Of a stretch of 9,934 nt of DNA, positions 1 through 5,120 are shown one piece after another; the stretch's first letter is position 1; each line of letters begins with the position of its first letter. Position numbers and translations under genes: made by a program. The stretch comes from Chloroflexota bacterium (lineage in GTDB: Archaea > Iainarchaeota > Iainarchaeia > Iainarchaeales > GCA-2688035). The stretch is from contig DAOWAC010000021.1 in the NCBI GenBank assembly GCA_030634785.1, forward strand, positions 1 to 9,934, in the 5' to 3' direction. A model generated the notes under the pieces. The model saw nothing but the letters and a program-made list of their open reading frames with translations. It had not been told where the DNA came from and did no database searches.

Positions 1-1
1 A

Positions 2-412
2 GGACTTGATGTATGCAAGGCAATGAAGATGGCTTTGGTTCATGATTTGCCAGAAGCACTTTGCGGAGATGTTGCTGTAAGAATTCAGGAAGAATTGCAA
101 CAGATTCCAAACAAGGAAAAGGAAGAAAATGAAGCAAAGGCGTTTGAAGAAGAGATAAAGCTTTTGCCTAGCGGGATTGCAGAAGAGTTTAGGAAATTGT
201 TTGACGAGTTTAACAAAAGAGAAAGCAAGGAAGCAAAACTTGTTTATGAATTGGACAGGCTTGAAGCATTGTTTCAGGCAACAGAATATGAAAAAGAAGG
301 AAATTTTGAAACAAACCTTCAGGAATTTTTTGATTACGCAGATGGCAGATTAAGAAACGAAGAATTAAGAAGTGTTTTTGATTTGCTGATGAAGGAAAGG
401 AGACAAAAATGA
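2..412 (+). CDS. HD-domain phosphohydrolase (YfbR/HDDC2-like), 5' end missing
   Basis: The reading frame is open from base 2, so the true start lies left of the window; the ATG at 23 is internal. The visible part has the HD metal-binding pair (codons 41-46) in the context ALVHDLPEALCGD, and a later helix ELDRLEALFQATEYE whose Asp (codon 254-256) matches the last metal ligand of the family. Members of the YfbR/HDDC2 family are metal-dependent 5'-deoxynucleotidases that release phosphate from nucleoside monophosphates in the cytoplasm. About 136 residues are visible. The N-terminal helix with the first His ligand is off the window, so the full metal site cannot be checked. The C-terminus ends normally and overlaps the methyltransferase start by four bases (ATGA), so the two genes are probably co-transcribed. 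Family assignment is good; the exact substrate is unknown. Confidence 0.8.
   Translation, partial: GLDVCKAMKMALVHDLPEALCGDVAVRIQEELQQIPNKEKEENEAKAFEEEIKLLPSGIAEEFRKLFDEFNKRESKEAKLVYELDRLEALFQATEYEKEGNFETNLQEFFDYADGRLRNEELRSVFDLLMKERRQK
394..402 (+). promoter_or_regulatory. Shine-Dalgarno site of the methyltransferase gene
   Basis: GGAAAGGAG lies six bases upstream of the ATG at 409, inside the last codons of the HD gene. It supports the 409 start and translational coupling of the pair. Confidence 0.65.
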
Positions 413-1137
413 ATATTAGCGATTTTAAGGATAAGGAATTTGTTAAGCAATTTAAGAAAAGTTCACTAGCGCACGAATTTCTTGTATTTCCCGAATTGTT
501 GAAAATTATTGGGAATATAAAGGAGAAAAAAGTTCTTGACCTTGGATGCGGAGTTGGTGATTTTAGCAGAAAGCTTGCGGAAGCTGATGCAGATGTTGAT
601 GCAATAGATTATTCAGAAGAATGCATTAGGGTGTGCAAGGAAAAAAACAGGCATTTTAGCAATGTGAACTGCATACTGGGAGATGCTTCCAATCTTGATA
701 TGATTAAAGATAACAAATATGATTTTGTTGTTATGAACATGGTTACTATTAACATAACTTCAAAAGAGAAACTGAGAAATAGCTTCAAAGAGGCTTCAAG
801 AGTTTTGAAGAAAAACGGGCAGTTTGTCTTCTCTGATTTGCATCCCATTTGCCTGATGATTCCAAAAACAGCAACAGAAGAACAAGAATACCTGCCCGGT
901 TTTTCTTATTTTCAAGATGAAAGCAAGTATAAATCAAAAGTTGTTTTAGGAAACGTTTCTGAACAAGTAAAATTTATTGATATGCATTGGACTCTTGAAA
1001 CATATACTAAGTTTCTTGAAGAGGCAGGAATGTATATTTACAGGATAATTGAGCCACATCCTATTGAAGCTGCTCCTGAAATTTTTAAGAATTACAAAAT
1101 TCCCGAACACATAATTTTTCAATGTAAAAAACTTTGA
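409..1137 (+). CDS. Class I SAM-dependent methyltransferase, substrate unknown
   Basis: This 242-residue protein has a Rossmann-type methyltransferase fold. Motif I is KVLDLGCGVGDFS (residues 41-53), the glycine-rich SAM loop. An acidic residue at the end of strand 2 lies in AIDYS (65-69), GDASNLD (91-97) matches the adenine-binding region, FVVMNMV (106-112) is strand 4, and RVLKKNGQFVFSDLHP (131-146) is the typical strand 5 region. The C-terminal part (about 155-242) is the variable substrate cap and gives no clear hint of the acceptor. UbiE/BioC-like small-molecule methyltransferases look most similar, but that is not a functional call. It follows the HD gene with a 4-base ATGA overlap and a good Shine-Dalgarno site. 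Its stop at 1135-1137 is followed within ten bases by a likely terminator. No truncation or frameshift is seen. Confidence 0.85.
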   Translation: MNISDFKDKEFVKQFKKSSLAHEFLVFPELLKIIGNIKEKKVLDLGCGVGDFSRKLAEADADVDAIDYSEECIRVCKEKNRHFSNVNCILGDASNLDMIKDNKYDFVVMNMVTINITSKEKLRNSFKEASRVLKKNGQFVFSDLHPICLMIPKTATEEQEYLPGFSYFQDESKYKSKVVLGNVSEQVKFIDMHWTLETYTKFLEEAGMYIYRIIEPHPIEAAPEIFKNYKIPEHIIFQCKKL

Positions 1138-1146
1138 TTAAAAGCC

Positions 1147-1186
1147 AGGGGCTAAGCTTTTTATATTAGCAGTCCCTTATTTTTTT
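1147..1186 (+). terminator. Likely terminator of the HD-methyltransferase operon
   Basis: AGGGGCTAA (1147-1155) can pair with TTAGC (1166-1170) plus CCCT (1174-1177), giving nine base pairs interrupted by a 3-base bulge (AGT) around a 10-base loop. TA and then a run of seven T (1180-1186) follow directly. It starts ten bases after the methyltransferase stop. Archaeal termination needs mainly the T-run and the hairpin may be incidental. The loop also holds AAGCTTTTTATAT, which resembles an archaeal BRE/TATA element, so the segment might instead, or also, be a promoter for the small ORF at 1197. Confidence 0.6.
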
Positions 1187-1213
1187 GCCGATTCAAATGG
1201 TTGCGGCAAAAAA
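1181..1213 (+). repeat. Perfect 10-bp inverted repeat with 13-base loop
   Basis: TTTTTTGCCG (1181-1190) and CGGCAAAAAA (1204-1213) are exact reverse complements. The T-run of the terminator forms the left arm. The ATG of the small ORF at 1197 sits in the loop. In RNA the G+C part (GCCG/CGGC) would give a modest hairpin extended by six A-U pairs. Confidence 0.75.
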
Positions 1214-1307
1214 GAAAAAATCAAACAGGCTTTATACTTCCCCAAAAGATTATTTTTTATTATCAAAAGCATGGAAAATTGCCTCCGGAAATGAAAAAAA
1301 GGCTTGA
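1197..1307 (+). CDS. Possible small ORF, 36 codons, function unknown
   Basis: ATG at 1197 opens a 36-residue frame ending in TGA at 1305-1307. The product starts MVAAKKKKSNRLYTSPKDY and continues to SGNEKKA. It is strongly basic, with aromatic residues in the middle and no membrane segment. There is no Shine-Dalgarno site. A TATA-like element (about 1158-1168) would place a start of transcription near 1190, giving an almost leaderless message. Against it: the ORF is short, AT-rich sequence gives such frames by chance, and the region just upstream is better read as a terminator. I do not recognise the sequence. It is listed because nothing else explains this stretch. Confidence 0.28.
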   Translation: MVAAKKKKSNRLYTSPKDYFLLSKAWKIASGNEKKA

Positions 1308-1313
1308 AAAATA

Positions 1314-1390
1314 GGGTTTTTTGAGGGAAAAAAATGGCTTTTTTGGCAAAAAATGCCTTTTTTGGAGGGAAAATTGACTTTTTTGGAGGC
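1314..1390 (+). repeat. Array of four T6 tracts at about 20-base spacing
   Basis: Four blocks of exactly six T followed by G start at 1317, 1339, 1358 and 1379 (spacings 22, 19, 21). Three share the core CTTTTTTGG, and GGAGG or GAGGG follows three of the four. A-runs lie between them, including GGCA-AAAAA-TGCC (1345-1357), which can form a 4-bp hairpin directly before one T6. Multiple oligo-T runs are how many archaea end transcripts, so this may be a strong terminator or insulator in front of the polymerase operon. The phasing near two helical turns could also bend the DNA. It has no convincing ORF on either strand. Confidence 0.6.
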
Positions 1391-1399
1391 TTGTTTGGG

Positions 1400-1410
1400 A
1401 AGCTTTAAAT
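1400..1410 (+). promoter_or_regulatory. Candidate BRE/TATA promoter for the polymerase operon
   Basis: AAGCTTTAAAT has the form of an archaeal BRE plus TATA box. Transcription would begin near 1430, giving a leader of roughly 75 bases to the ATG at 1509 or about 145 to the TTG at 1578. Two other TATA-like elements lie downstream (about 1440-1449 and 1480-1488), so the assignment is a choice among candidates. Confidence 0.4.
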
Positions 1411-1433
1411 GGTTTTCCATTTTTAATTTAATA

Positions 1434-1449
1434 GATTATTTTTATAATC
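1434..1449. promoter_or_regulatory. 16-base palindrome overlapping a TATA-like element
   Basis: GATTAT and ATAATC are exact reverse complements separated by TTTT. The element is 60 bases upstream of the ATG at 1509 and contains TTTTTATAAT, which could itself be a TATA box. It could be a dimeric regulator's operator or a symmetrical TATA element. Which one cannot be decided from sequence alone. Confidence 0.35.
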
Positions 1450-1479
1450 AGCGATTTTTTTGGATTGAGAATAAAATTG

Positions 1480-1488
1480 TTTAAAATT
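1480..1488 (+). promoter_or_regulatory. Alternative TATA element compatible with a leaderless rpoH message
   Basis: TTTAAAATT lies 29 to 21 bases upstream of the ATG at 1509. That is the spacing expected if transcription starts at, or within a few bases of, that ATG, and no Shine-Dalgarno site precedes 1509. It therefore supports a leaderless start there. Confidence 0.4.
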
Positions 1489-1508
1489 GGTGCTATCTAA
1501 ACAGAATC

Positions 1509-1820
1509 ATGAATTTGTATGGATTCAGCCAAGAGCATGGCTTCCAAAAATCGCAGAAAGGAAACGAGGGGCTAAGCTTGCCGGTTAAACTTGTCGAAAA
1601 ATCGTATGATCATTTTCTTGTTCCAAAGCATGTAATGCTTTCAAAGGAACAGGCTGCAGAGCTTCTTAAAAAATACAATTTAACACTTGATCAGCTTCCA
1701 AAAATTTCAAGCAAAGATTCTGCAATAGCAGAATACAAACCAGTGAAAGATGAGATGGTAAAAATTATCAGAAACAGCCCTACGGCAGGAAAGACTGTTT
1801 ATTACAGGAGGGTTATCTGA
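1509..1820 (+). CDS. rpoH: RNA polymerase subunit H (RPB5 C-terminal-like)
   Basis: RpoH is a small subunit bound to the downstream-DNA jaw of the archaeal enzyme and corresponds to the C-terminal domain of eukaryotic RPB5. Recognised by DHFLVPKHVMLS near residue 34, LLKKYNLTLDQLPKI, the DEMVKIIRNSPTAGKTVYYR block and the C-terminal RVI, all typical of the family. With the ATG at 1509 the protein has 103 residues, about 20-25 more than usual, and the extra N-terminus (about residues 1-23) does not resemble the family. A TTG at 1578, with GAGG at 1566-1569 upstream, gives 80 residues, the normal size. The 1509 start is kept because it is an ATG with a well-placed TATA element for a leaderless message; the TTG is a serious alternative. 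It is the first gene of the polymerase operon, and its TGA touches the ATG of rpoB''. Confidence 0.93.
   Translation: MNLYGFSQEHGFQKSQKGNEGLSLPVKLVEKSYDHFLVPKHVMLSKEQAAELLKKYNLTLDQLPKISSKDSAIAEYKPVKDEMVKIIRNSPTAGKTVYYRRVI
1566..1569 (+). promoter_or_regulatory. Possible ribosome binding site for an internal rpoH start
   Basis: GAGG (within GAGGGG) precedes an in-frame TTG at 1578 by eight bases. If used, it would give an 80-residue RpoH of normal family length. Confidence 0.35.
1806..1812 (+). promoter_or_regulatory. Strong Shine-Dalgarno site of rpoB''
   Basis: AGGAGGG lies eight bases upstream of the ATG at 1821, inside the end of rpoH. It fixes the rpoB'' start and shows that genes inside this operon use the anti-Shine-Dalgarno mechanism. 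Confidence 0.8.
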
Positions 1821-3287
1821 ATGAACAATTGGGAATTGCTTAATGCTTATTTTAGGGACAAGAACTTTGCCCAAATGGAAATTGACAGTTTTGACCAGTT
1901 TGTTGAAAAAAAGCTTCCTGAAATTGTTGACGAAAGCGGAGAGATTGTTCCAAAAATTGAAGAGGTTAAAATTGAATTAAGCGATATAGAAATTTTAAAA
2001 CCAAAGATTGTTGAAGCAGACGGAAGTCCTAGAACTGAATTTTATCCAATGGAAGCAAGAACCAGAAACAGGTCTTATGCAGGCCCAATTTTTCTCACAA
2101 TGCGAATGTTAAGACGCGATGTTGAACAGGATGTAAGACGTGCATTCATTGGAGAGCTTCCAATAATGGTTAAGTCAAAACTTTGCTGGCTTAATGGAAA
2201 AAGTGAAGAAGAACTAATTGAAGCAGGTGAAGATCCTTTGGATGCAGGGGGATATTTTATTATAAATGGTTCTGAAAAAGTTTTGATGACACAGGAAGTT
2301 CTTGCAAGCGACCGTGTTTTAATAAGCGAGGGCTTGAAGGGAATTGATGCAGAGGTTATTTCAACAAAAGGTGCATTTAAGGGAAGAGTTCGTGTTTCAA
2401 GAAAGGTTGATGGAATGTTAAATGTTACTTTTCCTTCTTCTCCAAAAGCACTTAAGTTATTTGTTTTGCTTAAGGCACTTGGACTTAAAACTTTGAAGGA
2501 ATTCAAAGATGCTTTTCCAGTAGAAAAAGAAATTGAAAATGACATTCTTTTAAATTGGCAGAATACTTTTGTTAAGAATGAAGAAGAAGCACTTGACAGA
2601 TTAGGAAAGTATGTTGCTCCAGGACAGATAATTGATTACAGGCTTAGAAGAGCACAGGAAGTAATTGATGCATTCCTACTTCCACACATTGGTCAATCAA
2701 AAGAAGACAGACTTGCTAAAGCATATTATTTGACAATGATGGCAACAAAGGCTGTTGAAAGAGCATATGGTTTAAGGTCTGATGATGATAAGGATCATTA
2801 TTCAAACAAAAGGTTAGAGCTTTCAGGAAAGCTAATGGAGCACTTGTTTAGGTATAGTTTTAAATATTTTATTAAGGATTTAAAATTCCAAATTGACAGA
2901 ACAGTTACAAGAAGAAGAAAGTTGAACATTAGTACTGTTGTAAGACCTGGTGCTGTAAGTGAAAGAATCAGGTTTGCTATGAGCACAGGAAACTGGATTG
3001 GAAGAGCAACAGGGGTCAGCAAATTTATGGACAGAGTAAATTATTTAAGTCCTTTGACAGATTTGAGAAAGGTAAAAAGTCCTTTGAACAAAAACCGTGA
3101 ACTTTATGAAGCAAGAGATGTTCATGGAACACACTGGGGAAGACTTGGACCTGTTGAAACACCAGATGGACCACAGTGTGGTTTGGTAAAAAATCTTGCT
3201 TTGATGGCAGAGGTTACAACAGAGTCTGAAGAAGAAAGTATTGAAGATCTTTTACACAAGAAAGGCGTAAAAATGAGGAAGTTGTGA
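1821..3287 (+). CDS. rpoB2: RNA polymerase subunit B'' (N-terminal half of the second-largest subunit)
   Basis: This 488-residue protein corresponds to the N-terminal half of RPB2/bacterial beta: protrusion, lobe and fork. Family landmarks include the early helix with FDQFVEKKLPEIV (24-36), GYFIINGSEKVLMTQE (144-159), DDDKDHYSNKRLELSG (321-336), TGNWIGRATGVSKFMDR (389-405) and the fork-loop block THWGRLGPVETPDGPQCGLVKN (437-458). The length is normal for split B''. In the fork block, the usual archaeal GRICPxETPEGPNCG reads GRLGPVETPDGPQCG, with the ETP part kept. The C-terminus ends at the known B''/B' split found in methanogens and several other archaea. It begins right after rpoH with a strong Shine-Dalgarno site and overlaps rpoB' by four bases (GTGA), so the halves are made in equal amounts. 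No frameshift is needed to explain the split. Confidence 0.97.
   Translation: MNNWELLNAYFRDKNFAQMEIDSFDQFVEKKLPEIVDESGEIVPKIEEVKIELSDIEILKPKIVEADGSPRTEFYPMEARTRNRSYAGPIFLTMRMLRRDVEQDVRRAFIGELPIMVKSKLCWLNGKSEEELIEAGEDPLDAGGYFIINGSEKVLMTQEVLASDRVLISEGLKGIDAEVISTKGAFKGRVRVSRKVDGMLNVTFPSSPKALKLFVLLKALGLKTLKEFKDAFPVEKEIENDILLNWQNTFVKNEEEALDRLGKYVAPGQIIDYRLRRAQEVIDAFLLPHIGQSKEDRLAKAYYLTMMATKAVERAYGLRSDDDKDHYSNKRLELSGKLMEHLFRYSFKYFIKDLKFQIDRTVTRRRKLNISTVVRPGAVSERIRFAMSTGNWIGRATGVSKFMDRVNYLSPLTDLRKVKSPLNKNRELYEARDVHGTHWGRLGPVETPDGPQCGLVKNLALMAEVTTESEEESIEDLLHKKGVKMRKL
3275..3280 (+). promoter_or_regulatory. Ribosome binding site deciding the GTG start of rpoB'
   Basis: GAGGAA ends three bases before the GTG at 3284; its GAGG core is five bases upstream of it. 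It is too far from the in-frame ATG at 3293 (14 bases from GAGG), so the overlapping GTG start is preferred. Confidence 0.55.
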
Positions 3288-5116
3288 TTGATATGGTGAC
3301 AAAATCAAAAATTGCAAAAGTTTACATTAACGGAAGACTTATTGGATTCCACGAGCACCCTGAAAAGCTTACCAGTGAAATGATTAAGGCAAGAAGGTCA
3401 AACAAGATAAATCATCAGGTAAATATTGCTTTCCACGAAGACACAAATGAATTGTATATTAATACAGATGCTGGAAGGGTTCAAAGACCTGTTATTGTTG
3501 TAGAAAACGGAAAGTCAACAATTACTGAAGAACAATTGAAACAGGTTGCTGAAGAAAAAATACACTGGGAAGATCTTGTAAAAGAAGGATTTATTGAATA
3601 TCTTGACTCAGAAGAAGAAGAAAATGCACTTATTGCTATTGATGAAAAATCTCTTACAAAAGAACACACTCATATGGAAATAAATCCAATTGCTATTTTG
3701 AGTGTTATTACTTCAATGATTCCATATGTTCAGCACGATATGGCAGGAAAGGCATTGCACGGAGCAAAAATGTTTAAGCAAAGTCTTGGAATTGGAGGCA
3801 TAAATTATAATCTTAGATCTGATACTGAAAGTTATCTTTTACATTATCCTCAGAAAAGCATGGTAAAAAGTAAAACTATGGCATTACTTGATCTTAACAA
3901 AAGACCACAGACACAAAATCTTGTTGTTGCAATTGTTCCTTACAGAATTTTTAACACACTTGATGCTTATGTAATAAATCAGGCTTCGCTTGACAGAGGA
4001 ATGGGAAGAAGCTGTTATTTTAGAAATTATGATGCTATTGAACAAAGATATCCAGGCGGTCAGGCAGACAGGTTTGAAGTTCCTGAAGAAGAAACTGTCG
4101 GATATTTGGGCGAAAACGTTTACAAAAAATTAGGCGATGACGGAATTGTAAATCTTGAAACATATGTTGCAGAAAAAGACATTGTTGTTGGAAGAACAAG
4201 CCCTCCTCGTTTTTTGGAAGAAATCAGCGAATTCGGTGTTGTCAAAGAAAAAAGACGTGACAGCAGTGTTGCTACAAGAAAGGGCAAACCAGGATTTGTT
4301 GACAAAGTAATGCTTACTGAAAGCAGTGATGGAAACAAGCTTACAAAAATAAAAATAAGGTCAACAATGATTCCGGAAGTTGGAGACAAATTCAGCAGCA
4401 GACACGGACAAAAAGGTGTTGTTGGAGCAATTATTTCAGAAGCAGATATGCCTTTTACAATTGATGGAATAAAACCTGATTTGATACTAAACCCACACAG
4501 TATTCCAAGCAGAATGACTATAGGACATTTGCTTGAGATGCTTGGAGGTAAAGTAAGCAGTTTGAAGGGTGAAGATATTGATGGAACACCATTCAACAGC
4601 ATGACAAAGGATGATTTGGAAGAAGTACTTAAAGGAACAGGATTTAGAAAAGATGGAAAGGAAATATTTTACGATGGTGTTACAGGCGAAAGAATTAAGG
4701 GACAGATTTTTACAGGAATTATTGCTTACAGAAGACTTTTCCACATGGTTGCTCACAAGATGCAGGCAAGAGCAAGAGGACCTGTACAAATTCTTACAAG
4801 ACAACCAACAGAAGGAAAGGAAAAAGAGGGCGGATTAAGATTTGGAGAGATGGAAGGAGAAACACTTGTAGGACACGGAGCAGCAATGCTTTTGCAGGAA
4901 AAGTTTATTGAAGACAGTGACCGTGTTGTAGAACTTGTATGTGAAAAATGTGGAGTTATAGGAGTACATGACCAGATAAGAAATAGACGTTATTGTCCAT
5001 TGTGTGACAGCAGCAAGGTTTATCCTGTTGAAATGAGTTATGGCTTCAAATTAATGCTTGATGAATTAAAGGCACTTGGAATATATCCAAAAATAAAAAT
5101 CGGAGACAAGGCGTGA
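3284..5116 (+). CDS. rpoB1: RNA polymerase subunit B' (C-terminal half of the second-largest subunit)
   Basis: This 610-residue protein carries the hybrid-binding and wall domains. It opens with KVYINGRLIGFHE (12-24), the normal start of B'. Key blocks are GRTSPPRFLEE (303-313), GDKFSSRHGQKGVVG (367-381) with the two active-site Lys (369, 377), NPHSIPSRMTIGHLLEM (403-419) with the NTP-contacting Arg 410, and LTRQPTEGKEKEGGLRFGEME (504-524). A C-terminal zinc clamp has CxxC at 553/556 and 571/574, followed by SYGFKLMLDELKALGI. Two family motifs are altered: the usual HNQSPRN block reads HDMAGKA (151-157, Lys for the NTP-binding Arg), and the usual Glu-Asp pair before Ala reads Leu-Asp (226-227). 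The frame is intact and the surroundings are well conserved, so sequencing error is unlikely. It starts at GTG overlapping the rpoB'' stop. Two stops in a row (TGA TAG) end it, and rpoA' follows after four bases. Confidence 0.97.
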   Translation: MIDMVTKSKIAKVYINGRLIGFHEHPEKLTSEMIKARRSNKINHQVNIAFHEDTNELYINTDAGRVQRPVIVVENGKSTITEEQLKQVAEEKIHWEDLVKEGFIEYLDSEEEENALIAIDEKSLTKEHTHMEINPIAILSVITSMIPYVQHDMAGKALHGAKMFKQSLGIGGINYNLRSDTESYLLHYPQKSMVKSKTMALLDLNKRPQTQNLVVAIVPYRIFNTLDAYVINQASLDRGMGRSCYFRNYDAIEQRYPGGQADRFEVPEEETVGYLGENVYKKLGDDGIVNLETYVAEKDIVVGRTSPPRFLEEISEFGVVKEKRRDSSVATRKGKPGFVDKVMLTESSDGNKLTKIKIRSTMIPEVGDKFSSRHGQKGVVGAIISEADMPFTIDGIKPDLILNPHSIPSRMTIGHLLEMLGGKVSSLKGEDIDGTPFNSMTKDDLEEVLKGTGFRKDGKEIFYDGVTGERIKGQIFTGIIAYRRLFHMVAHKMQARARGPVQILTRQPTEGKEKEGGLRFGEMEGETLVGHGAAMLLQEKFIEDSDRVVELVCEKCGVIGVHDQIRNRRYCPLCDSSKVYPVEMSYGFKLMLDELKALGIYPKIKIGDKA

Positions 5117-5117
5117 T
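5113..5117 (+). promoter_or_regulatory. GTGAT ribosome binding site at the rpoB'/rpoA' junction
   Basis: GTGAT overlaps the rpoB' stop. It matches the 3' part of the archaeal consensus GGAGGTGAT. It is three bases from the ATG at 5121 but nine from the in-frame ATG at 5127, so rpoA' may really begin at 5127 (MKKITGIEF), which matches the usual A' N-terminus better. Confidence 0.5.
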
Positions 5118-5120
5118 AGT

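Noticed and set aside
1250..1420. A 56-codon minus-strand ORF rich in Phe and Lys, with a TATA-like element upstream of its ATG
   Set aside because: It is made by the T6 repeat array read in reverse, gives low-complexity peptide (PSKK, FPSK), and its promoter is the palindrome that serves equally well forward. Nothing else supports it.
1138..1508. tRNA, C/D-box RNA, CRISPR or insertion sequence in the large gap
   Set aside because: I saw no cloverleaf, no paired C and D boxes, no regularly spaced long repeats and no transposase fragment. The only repeats are short T-tracts and small palindromes.
3281..3290. B''/B' junction as a frameshift in a single rpoB gene
   Set aside because: The break lies at the known split site and has its own ribosome site and a GTGA overlap. 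Both halves have normal ends and lengths.
4120..4602. Long minus-strand frame inside rpoB' (160 codons), and similar ones inside rpoA' and rpoA''
   Set aside because: They are shadows of strongly conserved plus-strand genes, with Ser/Phe/Leu-rich products of the kind produced by reading AT-rich coding DNA in reverse. No ribosome sites or homology were seen.
4611..4838. 75-codon plus-strand frame inside rpoB'
   Set aside because: It is out of frame with the highly conserved B' sequence, and its Lys/Glu/Leu-rich product is what a shifted reading of this DNA gives. There is no ribosome site.
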